DNA of 64,000 nt from Pseudonocardiales bacterium (GTDB lineage Bacteria; Actinomycetota; Actinomycetes; Mycobacteriales; Pseudonocardiaceae). Shown one piece after another: positions 33,137 through 41,242 of this stretch (positions are counted from its first letter, which is position 1; every line of letters begins with the position of its first letter). The position numbers were made by a program, and so were the translations under genes. Below the pieces are notes generated by a model. That model was not told the DNA's origin. It saw only the letters and a program-made list of their open reading frames with translations, and searched no databases. The stretch covers positions 1-64,000 of the forward strand of contig JAHEXI010000004.1 in assembly GCA_023252195.1 (NCBI GenBank). The letters are read 5' to 3'.

Positions 33137-35005
33137 GTGGTTGTGCGGGAGGTGTTGAGATCGCTGCTGCGCCCGTCGTCGACCACTGGCGGTTTGGTGG
33201 AGGCGGCACCGGCAGCGAGCGTCCGGGAGGTTTTCCGGCGGTTCTGGCCCGACGCTCGGCCGTTTTGGCGATGGTTGTGGCTGAGCTTGGTGCTGATCAT
33301 CGTCACCCCGGTGGTGGACACCGGGGCGATTCTGCTGTTCAAGGTGCTGGTCGACAAAGTGTTGACCCCGCGAGACTTCTCCGCTTTCCCGCCGGTGGCC
33401 GCGGCGTTTGTGGGTATCACCCTGCTGGTAGGAATGCTGGGCTTCATCGGCTCGTATCTGGGAGCGTGGATCGGGGAGAACTTCCTGCACCGGATGCGCA
33501 CCCGGGTGTTCGCGCATCTCCATACCCTGTCGGTGAGTTTCTTTGATCGCCGTCGCCTGGGTGACATCCTGTCGAGGCTCACCGGTGATGTGGCCGCGAT
33601 CGAGGGTGTGGTGCTCTCCGGGGTCATCGGGCTCATCTCCAACGTGTTGCGGATCGTGGTGTTCGCCGGGGTGCTGTTCTTCCTGGACTGGCGCCTGGCG
33701 CTGACTTCGCTGATCGCGGTACCCGTGTTCTGGGCCGCCGCCCGGGTGTTCTCCCGCCGGATCAAGATTGCCTCTCGGGAGGTCCGACGCCGTGCCGGGT
33801 CGATCACCGTGGTCGCCGAGGAAAGTCTGGGCAACGCCACCCTGATCCAGGCCTACGGCCGCGAGGGCGCCGAGGTGGAGCGCTTCGCCGAGCAGAGCAT
33901 GGGCAGCGTGAATGCCGAACTGGCCGCCACCCGCATCGGTGCGCTGTTCTCCCCACTGGTGGACCTGGTGCAGGTGCTCGGTGTGATGACCATCCTCGGG
34001 GTCGGAATCTGGGAGCTGACCGCCGGGCACATCACCCTGGGCGGGCTGCTGGCTTTCTTGGTTTTCCTGTCCCAGCTCTACCAGCCCGTGCAGGGCCTGG
34101 GTTCACTGTCCACGTCGCTGTTTGCCGCCGCCGCCGCCGCGGAACGGATCATTGAGCTGCTCGACGAGCAACCCACCGTGACCGCCCCCGAACACCCGAT
34201 CCCACTGGGGCGCCCGCGCGGCCAGCTACGCGTCGAGCAGATCAACTTCGCCTACCCGGACACCGCCACCGACGTCCTGCGGCAAGTCAGCTTCACCACG
34301 CTGCCCGGGCAGACCACGGCCATTGTCGGCGCCAGCGGTGCCGGCAAGACCACCCTGATGAAACTGCTCCTGCGGTTCTATGACCCCACCAGCGGGCGGA
34401 TCATGCTGGACGGGACAGACTTGCGCCACGTCGACCCTGAGGCGCTGCGCGCCAATATCGCCATCGTGCTGCAGGAAACCCTACTGCTCGACGGCACCAT
34501 TGCCGACAACATCCGCGCCGGGCGGCCCGACGCCACCCAGGACCAGCTCGTCACGGCAGCCAAAGCCGCAGACGCCCACGAGTTCATCAGCGCGCTGCCT
34601 GAGGGCTATGACACCCGAGTCGGCCAACGCGGCCGGCTGCTATCCGGCGGGCAACGCCAACGCATCGCGATCGCCCGCGCCATGGTCCGCGACGCCCCTA
34701 TCCTGCTGCTGGACGAACCCACCACCAGCCTCGACGCCGACGCCACCCAACGCATCCTGACTCCACTACGCCGGCTCATCACCGGCCGCACCACGATCAT
34801 CATCTCGCACAACCTGCTCACCGTCACCGAGGCCGACCAGATCATCTACATCGAACACGGCCGGGTCACCGAAACCGGCACGCACGATCAGCTCCTCGCC
34901 AACAATCACCAGTATGCCCACCTTTACCACCTCCATCATCCGGCCGAGGCGGCGAACGGGTCCGTTCGCAGTGCCCGACTCGCCGGCACCGGAGCAGCAT
35001 CCTGA
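33137..35005 (+). CDS. ABC exporter, fused membrane and ATPase domains
   Basis: 622 residues. Six hydrophobic helices span about residues 45-330 (type IV exporter fold, with FFDRRRLGDILSRLTGDV as the first coupling region). The nucleotide-binding domain follows: Walker A VGASGAGKTTLMKLL, Q loop VLQETLLLDGTI, signature LLSGGQRQRIAIARAM, Walker B ILLLDEPTTSLD, H loop ISHNL. It works as a homodimer in the cytoplasmic membrane; the substrate is unknown (lipid, drug or peptide). GTG 33137 gives the longest form; GTG 33143, five bases after GGAG, is equally likely. It sits between the small Gly/Tyr protein and the second moeA and breaks the cofactor cluster. Confidence 0.9.
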   Translation: MVVREVLRSLLRPSSTTGGLVEAAPAASVREVFRRFWPDARPFWRWLWLSLVLIIVTPVVDTGAILLFKVLVDKVLTPRDFSAFPPVAAAFVGITLLVGMLGFIGSYLGAWIGENFLHRMRTRVFAHLHTLSVSFFDRRRLGDILSRLTGDVAAIEGVVLSGVIGLISNVLRIVVFAGVLFFLDWRLALTSLIAVPVFWAAARVFSRRIKIASREVRRRAGSITVVAEESLGNATLIQAYGREGAEVERFAEQSMGSVNAELAATRIGALFSPLVDLVQVLGVMTILGVGIWELTAGHITLGGLLAFLVFLSQLYQPVQGLGSLSTSLFAAAAAAERIIELLDEQPTVTAPEHPIPLGRPRGQLRVEQINFAYPDTATDVLRQVSFTTLPGQTTAIVGASGAGKTTLMKLLLRFYDPTSGRIMLDGTDLRHVDPEALRANIAIVLQETLLLDGTIADNIRAGRPDATQDQLVTAAKAADAHEFISALPEGYDTRVGQRGRLLSGGQRQRIAIARAMVRDAPILLLDEPTTSLDADATQRILTPLRRLITGRTTIIISHNLLTVTEADQIIYIEHGRVTETGTHDQLLANNHQYAHLYHLHHPAEAANGSVRSARLAGTGAAS

Positions 35006-35021
35006 CGTGCTGAATTCCCGG

Positions 35022-35027
35022 TAGCGT
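35022..35027 (+). promoter_or_regulatory. -10 box of the moeA-PBP fusion gene
   Basis: TAGCGT seven bases before GTG 35035; leaderless pattern. Confidence 0.4.
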
Positions 35028-35034
35028 CCCCGCT

Positions 35035-36957
35035 GTGCCGCGCAGCCCGTTCATCCGCGACGTTCCGGCGGTCCAGGCGCTGGACGCGTGGCGGGCGGCA
35101 CGTGCTGCCGCCGGCTGCCCGACCCGGGTGGGCGTTGAGCGGCGGGGACTGGCCGAGGCGATCGGTCGGATCACCGCCGAGCCGGTGTGGGCGCGACGCT
35201 CCTCCCCGGCGTTCGACTCCGCTGGGATGGACGGCGTGGCGGTGTGCTCGGTCGATACCGTGGGCGCCAGCCCGTCCACCCCAATCACCCTGACCGACTT
35301 CGACGTCATTGACACCGGCGACCCCGTGCCGCAGGGCCGGGATGCGGTGGTGATGCGCGAGCACGTCCACCTCGTCGGCCCGGACCCAGACTCGAGCGTT
35401 GGTGCTGAGCTGGTCGCTGCGGCGGTGCCCTACCAGCATGTTCGTTCCATCGGTGAGGACGTCGCGGCTGGCGAGCTGCTGTTGCCCCAAGGGCACCGGT
35501 TGCGGGCGGTAGATGTTGCCGCCATCGCCGCGGCGGGTGTCGCTGAGGTGCTGGTGCGCCGCCGACCGGTAGTCGCGGTGCTGCCCACCGGCGATGAGAT
35601 CCGGCCGTTGGGTTGCGAACCCGGTATCGGCGAGATCGTTGATACCAACTCGCTGATGCTCGCCGGCCAGGCCGCTGAACACGGCTGCGACGTCCTGTCG
35701 CTGCCCATCGAGCCGGATGACCCCAAGCGGATCGCTGCTGCCGTGCTCGCCGCGGCGCAGTGCGCTGACCTGGTGGTGATCATCGCCGGATCGAGCGCCG
35801 GTCGGGGCGATCACACCGCGTCGGTGGTGGCCCGGGTGGGAACGCTGGTGGTGCACGGTGTCGCGGTGCGGCCGGGGCACCCGGTGGTGCTCGGCGTCGT
35901 GGGCACTACTCCAGTACTCGGTGCGCCCGGGTACCCGGTGTCCGCCGCGCTGACCTTCGACATCTTCGCCGCCCCGGTGTTGGCCGCTCTTCAAGGCACC
36001 ACGACGGTGACCCGTCAGACGGTCGTGGCCCGGCTGGCCCGCAAGCTCGCCTCCCCGCTCGGGATGGACGACTGGGTGCGGGTGCGGCTGGGTCGGGTCG
36101 GGGGGCGGGTCGTGGCCACCCCGTTGCCCCGGGGGGCTGGGGTGCTGACCTCGCTGGTGCGGGCCGATGGGCTGCTGGTCGTGCCCGCCGGGCTGGAGGG
36201 TCACCACGCCGGAACTGACGTCGACGTGCAACTGCTGCGCGGGATGGCTGACATCGACCGCACGATCGTCGCTATCGGCTCGCACGACCTGGTGCTCGAT
36301 CTGGCCTCCTCAGCGCTGCGCGGGATCGATCCGGGCGTGACCCTCGCGTCGTCCAACGTCGGCTCCCTGGGCGGGCTGGTGGCACTACGCGACGGGCTGT
36401 GCCACGTCGCCGGCTCGCACCTGCTCGATCCGGCGACCGGCGAATACACCGTGCCCTACCTGCCGCGGGTGGTTGGTCGCGCAGATCTCATGGTGATCCG
36501 CCTGGTGCACCGCGAGCAGGGACTGATCGTCGCTGCGGGTAACCCACTGGAGATCACCGGCATCGCGGATCTGAGTCGGCCGGAGCTGCGTTATGTCAAC
36601 CGGCAACGCGGCGCGGGTACCCGGGTGCTGCTCGACCACGAGCTGCGCCGTCACGGTATGGGGCCGGCCGACATCACCGGCTATGAACGCGAGGAGCACA
36701 CCCATCTCGCCGTCGCCGCGGCGGTAGCTGCCGGGCGAGCCGATGTGGGACTCGGCATCCGCCCAGCCACCCGGCCGTTCGGGCTGGACTTCGTACCCGT
36801 CGCGCACGAGCCCTACGACCTGGTGCTCACCCAGCAGACCTACGATTCCCCGCAACTAGCCCCCCTATGGCACCTCCTCACCGACGACGACTTCCGCGCC
36901 TCCATCGATGCCCTAGGCGGCTACTCCGCCGCCGAAACCGGCCGCCGCATCCTCTAA
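35035..36957 (+). CDS. MoeA paralogue fused to a periplasmic-binding-protein-like domain
   Basis: 640 residues. Residues 1 to about 405 are MoeA-like with changed motifs: FDSAGMDGVAVCS, VLPTGDEIRP, IAGSSAGRGD and GAPGYPVSAAL, where usual MoeA has PGNP. Residues from about 415 carry a type-2 PBP (LysR-effector-like) domain: IVAIGSHDLVLDL, LASSNVGSLGGLVAL, YVNRQRGAGTRVLLD and GRADVGLGIRPA. There is no signal peptide, so the binding domain is cytosolic and probably senses or presents an oxyanion. Fused MoeA-PBP proteins are known, mainly from archaea and anaerobes; a tungsten-specific role next to AOR is inference. Confidence 0.88.
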   Translation: MPRSPFIRDVPAVQALDAWRAARAAAGCPTRVGVERRGLAEAIGRITAEPVWARRSSPAFDSAGMDGVAVCSVDTVGASPSTPITLTDFDVIDTGDPVPQGRDAVVMREHVHLVGPDPDSSVGAELVAAAVPYQHVRSIGEDVAAGELLLPQGHRLRAVDVAAIAAAGVAEVLVRRRPVVAVLPTGDEIRPLGCEPGIGEIVDTNSLMLAGQAAEHGCDVLSLPIEPDDPKRIAAAVLAAAQCADLVVIIAGSSAGRGDHTASVVARVGTLVVHGVAVRPGHPVVLGVVGTTPVLGAPGYPVSAALTFDIFAAPVLAALQGTTTVTRQTVVARLARKLASPLGMDDWVRVRLGRVGGRVVATPLPRGAGVLTSLVRADGLLVVPAGLEGHHAGTDVDVQLLRGMADIDRTIVAIGSHDLVLDLASSALRGIDPGVTLASSNVGSLGGLVALRDGLCHVAGSHLLDPATGEYTVPYLPRVVGRADLMVIRLVHREQGLIVAAGNPLEITGIADLSRPELRYVNRQRGAGTRVLLDHELRRHGMGPADITGYEREEHTHLAVAAAVAAGRADVGLGIRPATRPFGLDFVPVAHEPYDLVLTQQTYDSPQLAPLWHLLTDDDFRASIDALGGYSAAETGRRIL

Positions 36958-36972
36958 ACGCCCTCACCCACA

Positions 36973-37038
36973 GCCATTCGGAACCGTTTAGCGGTCTGCG
37001 GTGGGTAGCTGGCCGCCATTCGGAACCGTGTGGCGGTC
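36973..37038. repeat. Two copies of the CCATTCGGAACCG repeat
   Basis: GCCATTCGGAACCG at 36973 and 37014, each followed by a GCGGTC box. Same family as the copies at 29514 and 29556, again between two genes. Confidence 0.8.
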
Positions 37039-37099
37039 AGCGGGCACCACACCGGCGTGCGGGATGCGGCAAGTGGGGGGTTGTGCTGGGATTGGGGAC

Positions 37100-37807
37100 A
37101 TGGGGAACTCGCTGCAGAACGTCAGCTTCGCGTCGAACGGGTCTACCGCGCATGGGTATCTTGTGGTGCCGGAGGGCGGTAGCGGTCCCGGTGTCGTGGT
37201 GATCCAGGAGTGGTGGGGGCTGACCAGCCATATCGCCGATGTGGCGAACCGGCTGGCCGCCGAGGGCTTCGTCGCGCTGGCCCCGGACCTGTTCGGCGGC
37301 ACCACCACCCATGACGGTGACGAAGCGGGCCGGCTCATGCAGGAGCTGCCGGTGGATCAGGCGGCCCGTGACCTGGGCGGCGCGGTGGATTACCTGCTGG
37401 CCAGCGACGCGGTCACCAGCTCGACGGTCGGCGTGGTGGGGTTCTGCATGGGCGGCGGCTTTGTGCTCGTGCTCGCCGCGCAGCAGGGCGACAAGATCGG
37501 TGCCGCGGTGCCGTTCTACGGCGTCCTCGCCGAGGACTACCCGAGCTTCGAGGGCATGTCCGCGCCCTTGCTGGGCCACTTCGGCGAGCAGGACCAGATG
37601 CAGAGCCCCGACCAGGTCCGCCAGCTCGCAGACACCATCGAGAAGCAGAGCGGGCAACGGCCCGACTTCCGCTTCTACCCGGCCGGGCACGCCTTCTTCA
37701 GCGACGAGAACCTGCTCGGTACCTACGACCCGGAGCAGGCCGCCAAGGCCTGGGACGCCACCGTGAGCTTCCTTCGCGGGCAGCTAGGCGCACCCCAGTC
37801 CGGATAG
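37100..37807 (+). CDS. Dienelactone hydrolase family protein
   Basis: 235 residues. An alpha/beta-hydrolase with the DLH triad: nucleophile Cys in GVVGFCMGGGFVL, Asp in HFGEQDQMQSP, His in FYPAGHAFFSD. VVVIQEWWGLTSHI is the family's N-terminal oxyanion region. Family members open dienelactones or related esters; the substrate is not predictable. ATG 37100 follows GGGG and removes the repeat-derived upstream codons. Confidence 0.88.
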   Translation: MGNSLQNVSFASNGSTAHGYLVVPEGGSGPGVVVIQEWWGLTSHIADVANRLAAEGFVALAPDLFGGTTTHDGDEAGRLMQELPVDQAARDLGGAVDYLLASDAVTSSTVGVVGFCMGGGFVLVLAAQQGDKIGAAVPFYGVLAEDYPSFEGMSAPLLGHFGEQDQMQSPDQVRQLADTIEKQSGQRPDFRFYPAGHAFFSDENLLGTYDPEQAAKAWDATVSFLRGQLGAPQSG

Positions 37808-37821
37808 GGTGCGCCGCAGCG

Positions 37822-38103
37822 TCAGATGTCGATGCTGAGGTCGGCTCGGATCTTGCGAGCGAGGCTTTCGTCCATCAGCAGCCGAGCGACGAGGGCCCGG
37901 ATGACGTCCTGGCCGGTGACCCGGGCAGTGCCGATGACGTCGGCGGTCTCGGCGCACCATTGCGTGAGCTTGATGTGATAGGTCGGGGACAGGTCAACAC
38001 TGCGCCGGACGGGTTTGGTACGCCCGGAATCTGCCCAATGGAGGTGTTTGACAGGTTGAGCTCCGCGGGCCGGGGCGGAGGCGTGGTCGGCACTGTTGAT
38101 CAT
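37822..38103 (-). CDS. Small ribbon-helix-helix-like DNA-binding protein
   Basis: 93 residues from ATG 38103 with GGGAGG five bases upstream. A disordered N-terminal 40 residues is followed by RRSVDLSPTYHIKLTQWCAE (strand plus first helix) and GQDVIRALVARLLMDESLAR (second helix), the pattern of RHH/MetJ-Arc proteins. Such proteins act as repressors, antitoxins or partition factors; no partner gene is adjacent, the Rieske gene being divergent. The open frame extends further upstream, but without a start signal. Confidence 0.65.
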   Translation of the reverse strand: MINSADHASAPARGAQPVKHLHWADSGRTKPVRRSVDLSPTYHIKLTQWCAETADVIGTARVTGQDVIRALVARLLMDESLARKIRADLSIDI

Positions 38104-38208
38104 ATATACCTCCCTATGCCAGACGTTCGTCCGTGAACCTGGAGTGGTTCGGTCCCAACGGGAGGTACTGTGATCGGCTGGTAAGGGACCCGGCTGGCAA
38201 GGAGAGAG

Positions 38209-38682
38209 ATGCCCGACGACACTCGATACGGATCCGAGATGGCCCGGCGCGCCGTCATGACTGGTGCCGGGGCCCTCGCTGCATGCGCCGCGCTCGTCGC
38301 CTGTGGCAGCTCCGGGAGCCAAAGCGTTGAGGTGCCGTCGGAAGCCCCCCTGACGCCGACAGTTCCGGCTCAGCCGGAGCCTGCCGGCAGTCTGGGTGAT
38401 CGGCTGGCGAGCACCAGCGACATCCCCGTCGGTGGCGGCACTGTGATCGCCGGCAAGAAGGTGGTGGTGACCCAGCCAGTGTCGGGAACCTTCGCCGCCT
38501 TCTCGGCGATCTGCACGCACCGGGGCTGCACAGTGAACAAGGTCGCCAACGGGACGATCGACTGCCCCTGTCACGGGAGCAGGTTCGCCATCGCGGACGG
38601 TTCGGTCGTAGAGGGGCCAGCATCACGACCGCTCGCTCGACGTCAGATCACCGTTTCGGGTGACGCCATCGAGCTGGCGTGA
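38209..38682 (+). CDS. Rieske [2Fe-2S] lipoprotein, Tat-exported
   Basis: 157 residues. ARRAVMTGAGALAACAALVAC has a twin-Arg start and a lipobox ending at Cys (LVAC), so it is probably exported folded and lipid-anchored. After a Pro/Ala-rich linker comes a Rieske fold with both cluster motifs, CTHRGCTV and CPCHGSRF, supplying two Cys and two His. It is a stand-alone electron-transfer protein, not a bc1 subunit (no long membrane helix). Preceded by GGAGAG. Partner unknown. Confidence 0.9.
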   Translation: MPDDTRYGSEMARRAVMTGAGALAACAALVACGSSGSQSVEVPSEAPLTPTVPAQPEPAGSLGDRLASTSDIPVGGGTVIAGKKVVVTQPVSGTFAAFSAICTHRGCTVNKVANGTIDCPCHGSRFAIADGSVVEGPASRPLARRQITVSGDAIELA

Positions 38683-38697
38683 ACCACCAGCGATGGC

Positions 38698-40272
38698 TTA
38701 GCGCCAGGAGGGCAGCCAGAGTTCGGCATTCCAGTGCTCCGGAGTGATCGAGCCACCGGTGAGGATCGGCCAGAGCCAGATGAAGTTGGCCACCACCAGC
38801 CCGACATACAGCGAGACCACCAGTAGCCCCGTGCCGCGCCGCTCGGCGCCGTCCCGAGCTCGGCCGAGGATTTCACCCAGCACCAACGTCACGGTGATGA
38901 TCAGAAATGGCGCCACCGGCGTCATATAGAAGAAGTACATCTGGCGGTGGATATTGAGAAACCAGGGCAGCCAACCGGCGGCATACCCGGTCAGCGCGGC
39001 CGCGTAACGCCAGTCCGGCCCGGTAGCAGCCCGCCACAACGCCCAAGCCAGCACCGGCACAGTGAGCCACCACATCGCCGGGGTGCCGACCAGCATCACG
39101 CTTGCGACGCAGTCCTGCCGTCCGCATCCGGGCGCACCAGCACCGGATTCGTAGTAATAGAGCATCGGCCGCAGCCCCATGGGCCAGCTCCACGGTTTGG
39201 ACTCCCACGGGTGCGGGTGGGCGGGCGTGACCAGGTTCTCGTGGAAGCGCAGCACGGCGGCGCTGTAGTACCACAGCGACCGCAGCGCCGCCGGCACGAA
39301 CGACAGCGGGCCACCCGCGCCGATCTGGTTGCCTACGGCATGCCGGTCGACGCCTGTCTCGCTGCTGAACCAGGCCCACCAGGTCGCGAGGTAAGCCCCG
39401 ACCGGAACCACCGCCAGTGCCCACGATGCCGGCGTGAGATCTCGAAGCAGGGTGCCCGCCCAGGGCCGGCGGACACCCGCGATGCGCCGCCCGCAGGCGT
39501 CCCAAACCAGGCTCAACCCCGCGAACGCGACGAGGTAATACACCGCAGACCATTTCGTGCCGCAGGCCAGTCCGAGCAGCACCCCGGCCGTGAAGCGCCA
39601 CCAGCGCACCCCGAGTCGGGGTCCGAAGTCGGTGTCGGCGACCCGACCCTCCCCGACCACCGTGGCCAGCCGCTGGTGCACCTGCTCCCGGTCGATGATC
39701 AGGCAGCCGAATGCCGCGAGGATGAACGTCGCGAGGAAGATGTCCAGCATCCCAATGCGCGACTGCACCTCGCTGACGCCATCGGCGATGAGCAGCACCC
39801 CGGCGATCCCGCCGAGCAGGGTCGATCTGGTCATCCGACGCACGATCCGCACGATGAGCAGCACGCATACCGTGCCGGCCAGCGCGGCGGACAGTCGCCA
39901 GCCCCAGCTGTCATAGCCCATCACCGCCTCGCCCAGCGCCATGAGCTGCTTGCCCAGCGGAGGGTGCACGACCAGCTCGTAGCCCGCGTTGTCCTCCACC
40001 CCGCCGGTGCGCAGCATCTGCCAGGCCTGCGGCGCGTAGTGCTTCTCGTCGAACACCGGGGTACCGCGGTCGGTGGGATAGCCCAGATTCCACAGCCGTA
40101 CCAGGCCGGCGATCAGGGTCAGGCTCAGCGTCACCGCCCAGCTGCGCGCACGGTCGGTGAGCGGTCGTGGCACCAGCCGCTGTAGCGGCTCGGCTGGCTT
40201 GGTCGATGCCGGAGGCATCCGTCCAATGCCGACTACCGGGGTGTCGGAGTGCGCCTCCCGGACCGCCATCAC
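38698..40272 (-). CDS. pmt: Polyprenyl-phosphate-mannose:protein O-mannosyltransferase
   Basis: 524 residues, about 10-11 membrane helices. GTPVFDEKHYAPQAW carries the catalytic Asp-Glu loop of PMT enzymes (GT39), and HPPLGKQLMALGEAVMG is the second conserved loop. It moves mannose from polyprenyl-phosphate-mannose to Ser/Thr of exported proteins. It corresponds by neighbourhood to Rv1002c, divergent from rsmI as in mycobacteria. GTG 40272 is seven bases after the minus-strand TACGAT box; ATG 40269 follows at once. Confidence 0.92.
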   Translation of the reverse strand: MMAVREAHSDTPVVGIGRMPPASTKPAEPLQRLVPRPLTDRARSWAVTLSLTLIAGLVRLWNLGYPTDRGTPVFDEKHYAPQAWQMLRTGGVEDNAGYELVVHPPLGKQLMALGEAVMGYDSWGWRLSAALAGTVCVLLIVRIVRRMTRSTLLGGIAGVLLIADGVSEVQSRIGMLDIFLATFILAAFGCLIIDREQVHQRLATVVGEGRVADTDFGPRLGVRWWRFTAGVLLGLACGTKWSAVYYLVAFAGLSLVWDACGRRIAGVRRPWAGTLLRDLTPASWALAVVPVGAYLATWWAWFSSETGVDRHAVGNQIGAGGPLSFVPAALRSLWYYSAAVLRFHENLVTPAHPHPWESKPWSWPMGLRPMLYYYESGAGAPGCGRQDCVASVMLVGTPAMWWLTVPVLAWALWRAATGPDWRYAAALTGYAAGWLPWFLNIHRQMYFFYMTPVAPFLIITVTLVLGEILGRARDGAERRGTGLLVVSLYVGLVVANFIWLWPILTGGSITPEHWNAELWLPSWR

Positions 40273-40279
40273 GGACCCG

Positions 40280-40289
40280 ATCGTAGGCT
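40280..40289. promoter_or_regulatory. Interlocked divergent -10 boxes of pmt and rsmI
   Basis: ATCGTAGGCT contains TACGAT on the minus strand (40280-40285) and TAGGCT on the plus strand (40284-40289), sharing two base pairs. Each lies exactly seven bases from its start codon (GTG 40272 and ATG 40297). Confidence 0.6.
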
Positions 40290-40296
40290 CGTCGTC

Positions 40297-41202
40297 ATGC
40301 AAGGCACCTCGGGCTCCGTCACCTCAGGTTCTGACGGCCGAGATTCTGGCGCCCGAAGTTCAGCGGAGGCAGGTGCTGGGGCGCTGGTACTGGCGGCCAC
40401 CCCACTCGGCGACTCGCGGGACGCATCGCCGCGTTTGGTCGAGGCGCTGGGTCGCGCGGACGTGGTTGCCGCCGAGGACACCCGCCGGCTGCGTGCGCTG
40501 GCCGCGGCGCTCGGCGTGAGTGTGACCGGCCGGATCGTCTCGCACTACGACGCCGTCGAGGTGGCCCGGCTTCCCACGTTGCTGGCGGCGATCCGCGGCG
40601 GCGCGACGGTGCTGCTGGTGACCGACGCCGGGATGCCCGCCGTGTCCGACCCAGGGTTCCGACTGGTGGCGGCCTGCGTGCAGGAGGGGCTGCGGGTGAC
40701 CTGCCTGCCTGGCCCGTCGGCGGTGACCACCGCGTTGGCTGTGTCCGGGCTGCCCACCGATCGGTTCTGCTTCGAGGGTTTCGCGCCGCGCCGGGGTGGT
40801 CCCCGCCGGCGCTGGTTGGCCGGCCTTGCGAGTGAAGCGCGCACCTGTGTGTTCTTCGAGTCACCGCACCGGCTGGCCGCGACGCTGACCGACGCTGCCG
40901 ATGTGCTCGGCCCGGACCGGGCCGCGGCGGTCTGCCGGGAGCTGACCAAGCCCTACGAAGAGGTTCGCCGGGGGGGGTTGGGCGCGCTCGCCCAGTGGGC
41001 CGCTGACGGCGTGCGCGGCGAGGTCACTGTCGTACTGTCCGGTGCGCCTGTCGCCGATCCACCCGAGGTCGCTGACCTCGTTGACGAGGTGACCGAGCGG
41101 GTGAGCTCGGGGGAGCGGCTCAAGGAAGCCGTCGCCGCCGTAGCGACCTCCCACGGCGTCGCTAAACGGGACCTCTACCAAGCCGTCGTTGACGGCTCGT
41201 GA
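40297..41202 (+). CDS. rsmI: 16S rRNA (cytidine1402-2'-O)-methyltransferase RsmI
   Basis: 301 residues. A tetrapyrrole-methylase-type fold: VLAATPLGDSRD (first loop), VVAAEDTRRLRALA, TVLLVTDAGMPAVSDPGFRLV (SAM site), TCLPGPSAVTTALAVSGLP and FFESPHRL are all RsmI hallmarks. It methylates the 2'-OH of C1402 in 16S rRNA. The N-terminal 25 residues are Ser/Gly-rich and dispensable-looking. Its start is leaderless by -10 spacing. The stop lies in a palindromic repeat shared with the end of rsmA. Confidence 0.92.
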   Translation: MQGTSGSVTSGSDGRDSGARSSAEAGAGALVLAATPLGDSRDASPRLVEALGRADVVAAEDTRRLRALAAALGVSVTGRIVSHYDAVEVARLPTLLAAIRGGATVLLVTDAGMPAVSDPGFRLVAACVQEGLRVTCLPGPSAVTTALAVSGLPTDRFCFEGFAPRRGGPRRRWLAGLASEARTCVFFESPHRLAATLTDAADVLGPDRAAAVCRELTKPYEEVRRGGLGALAQWAADGVRGEVTVVLSGAPVADPPEVADLVDEVTERVSSGERLKEAVAAVATSHGVAKRDLYQAVVDGS

Positions 41203-41242
41203 GTGGCAAACAGTGTTAGGGCACTCTTTCGCACTCACGAGC
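41195..41242. repeat. Palindromic repeat between rsmI and the oligopeptidase gene
   Basis: Arms GCTCGTGAGTG (41195-41205) and CACTCACGAGC (41232-41242). The left arm and the following GCAAACAGTGTTA recur at 49808 after rsmA. It includes the rsmI stop and the start region of the peptidase. Confidence 0.85.

Noticed and set aside
38947-40185. 412-codon plus-strand frame opposite pmt
   Set aside because: Arg/Pro/His-rich antisense frame; pmt on the minus strand has membrane helices and catalytic motifs.
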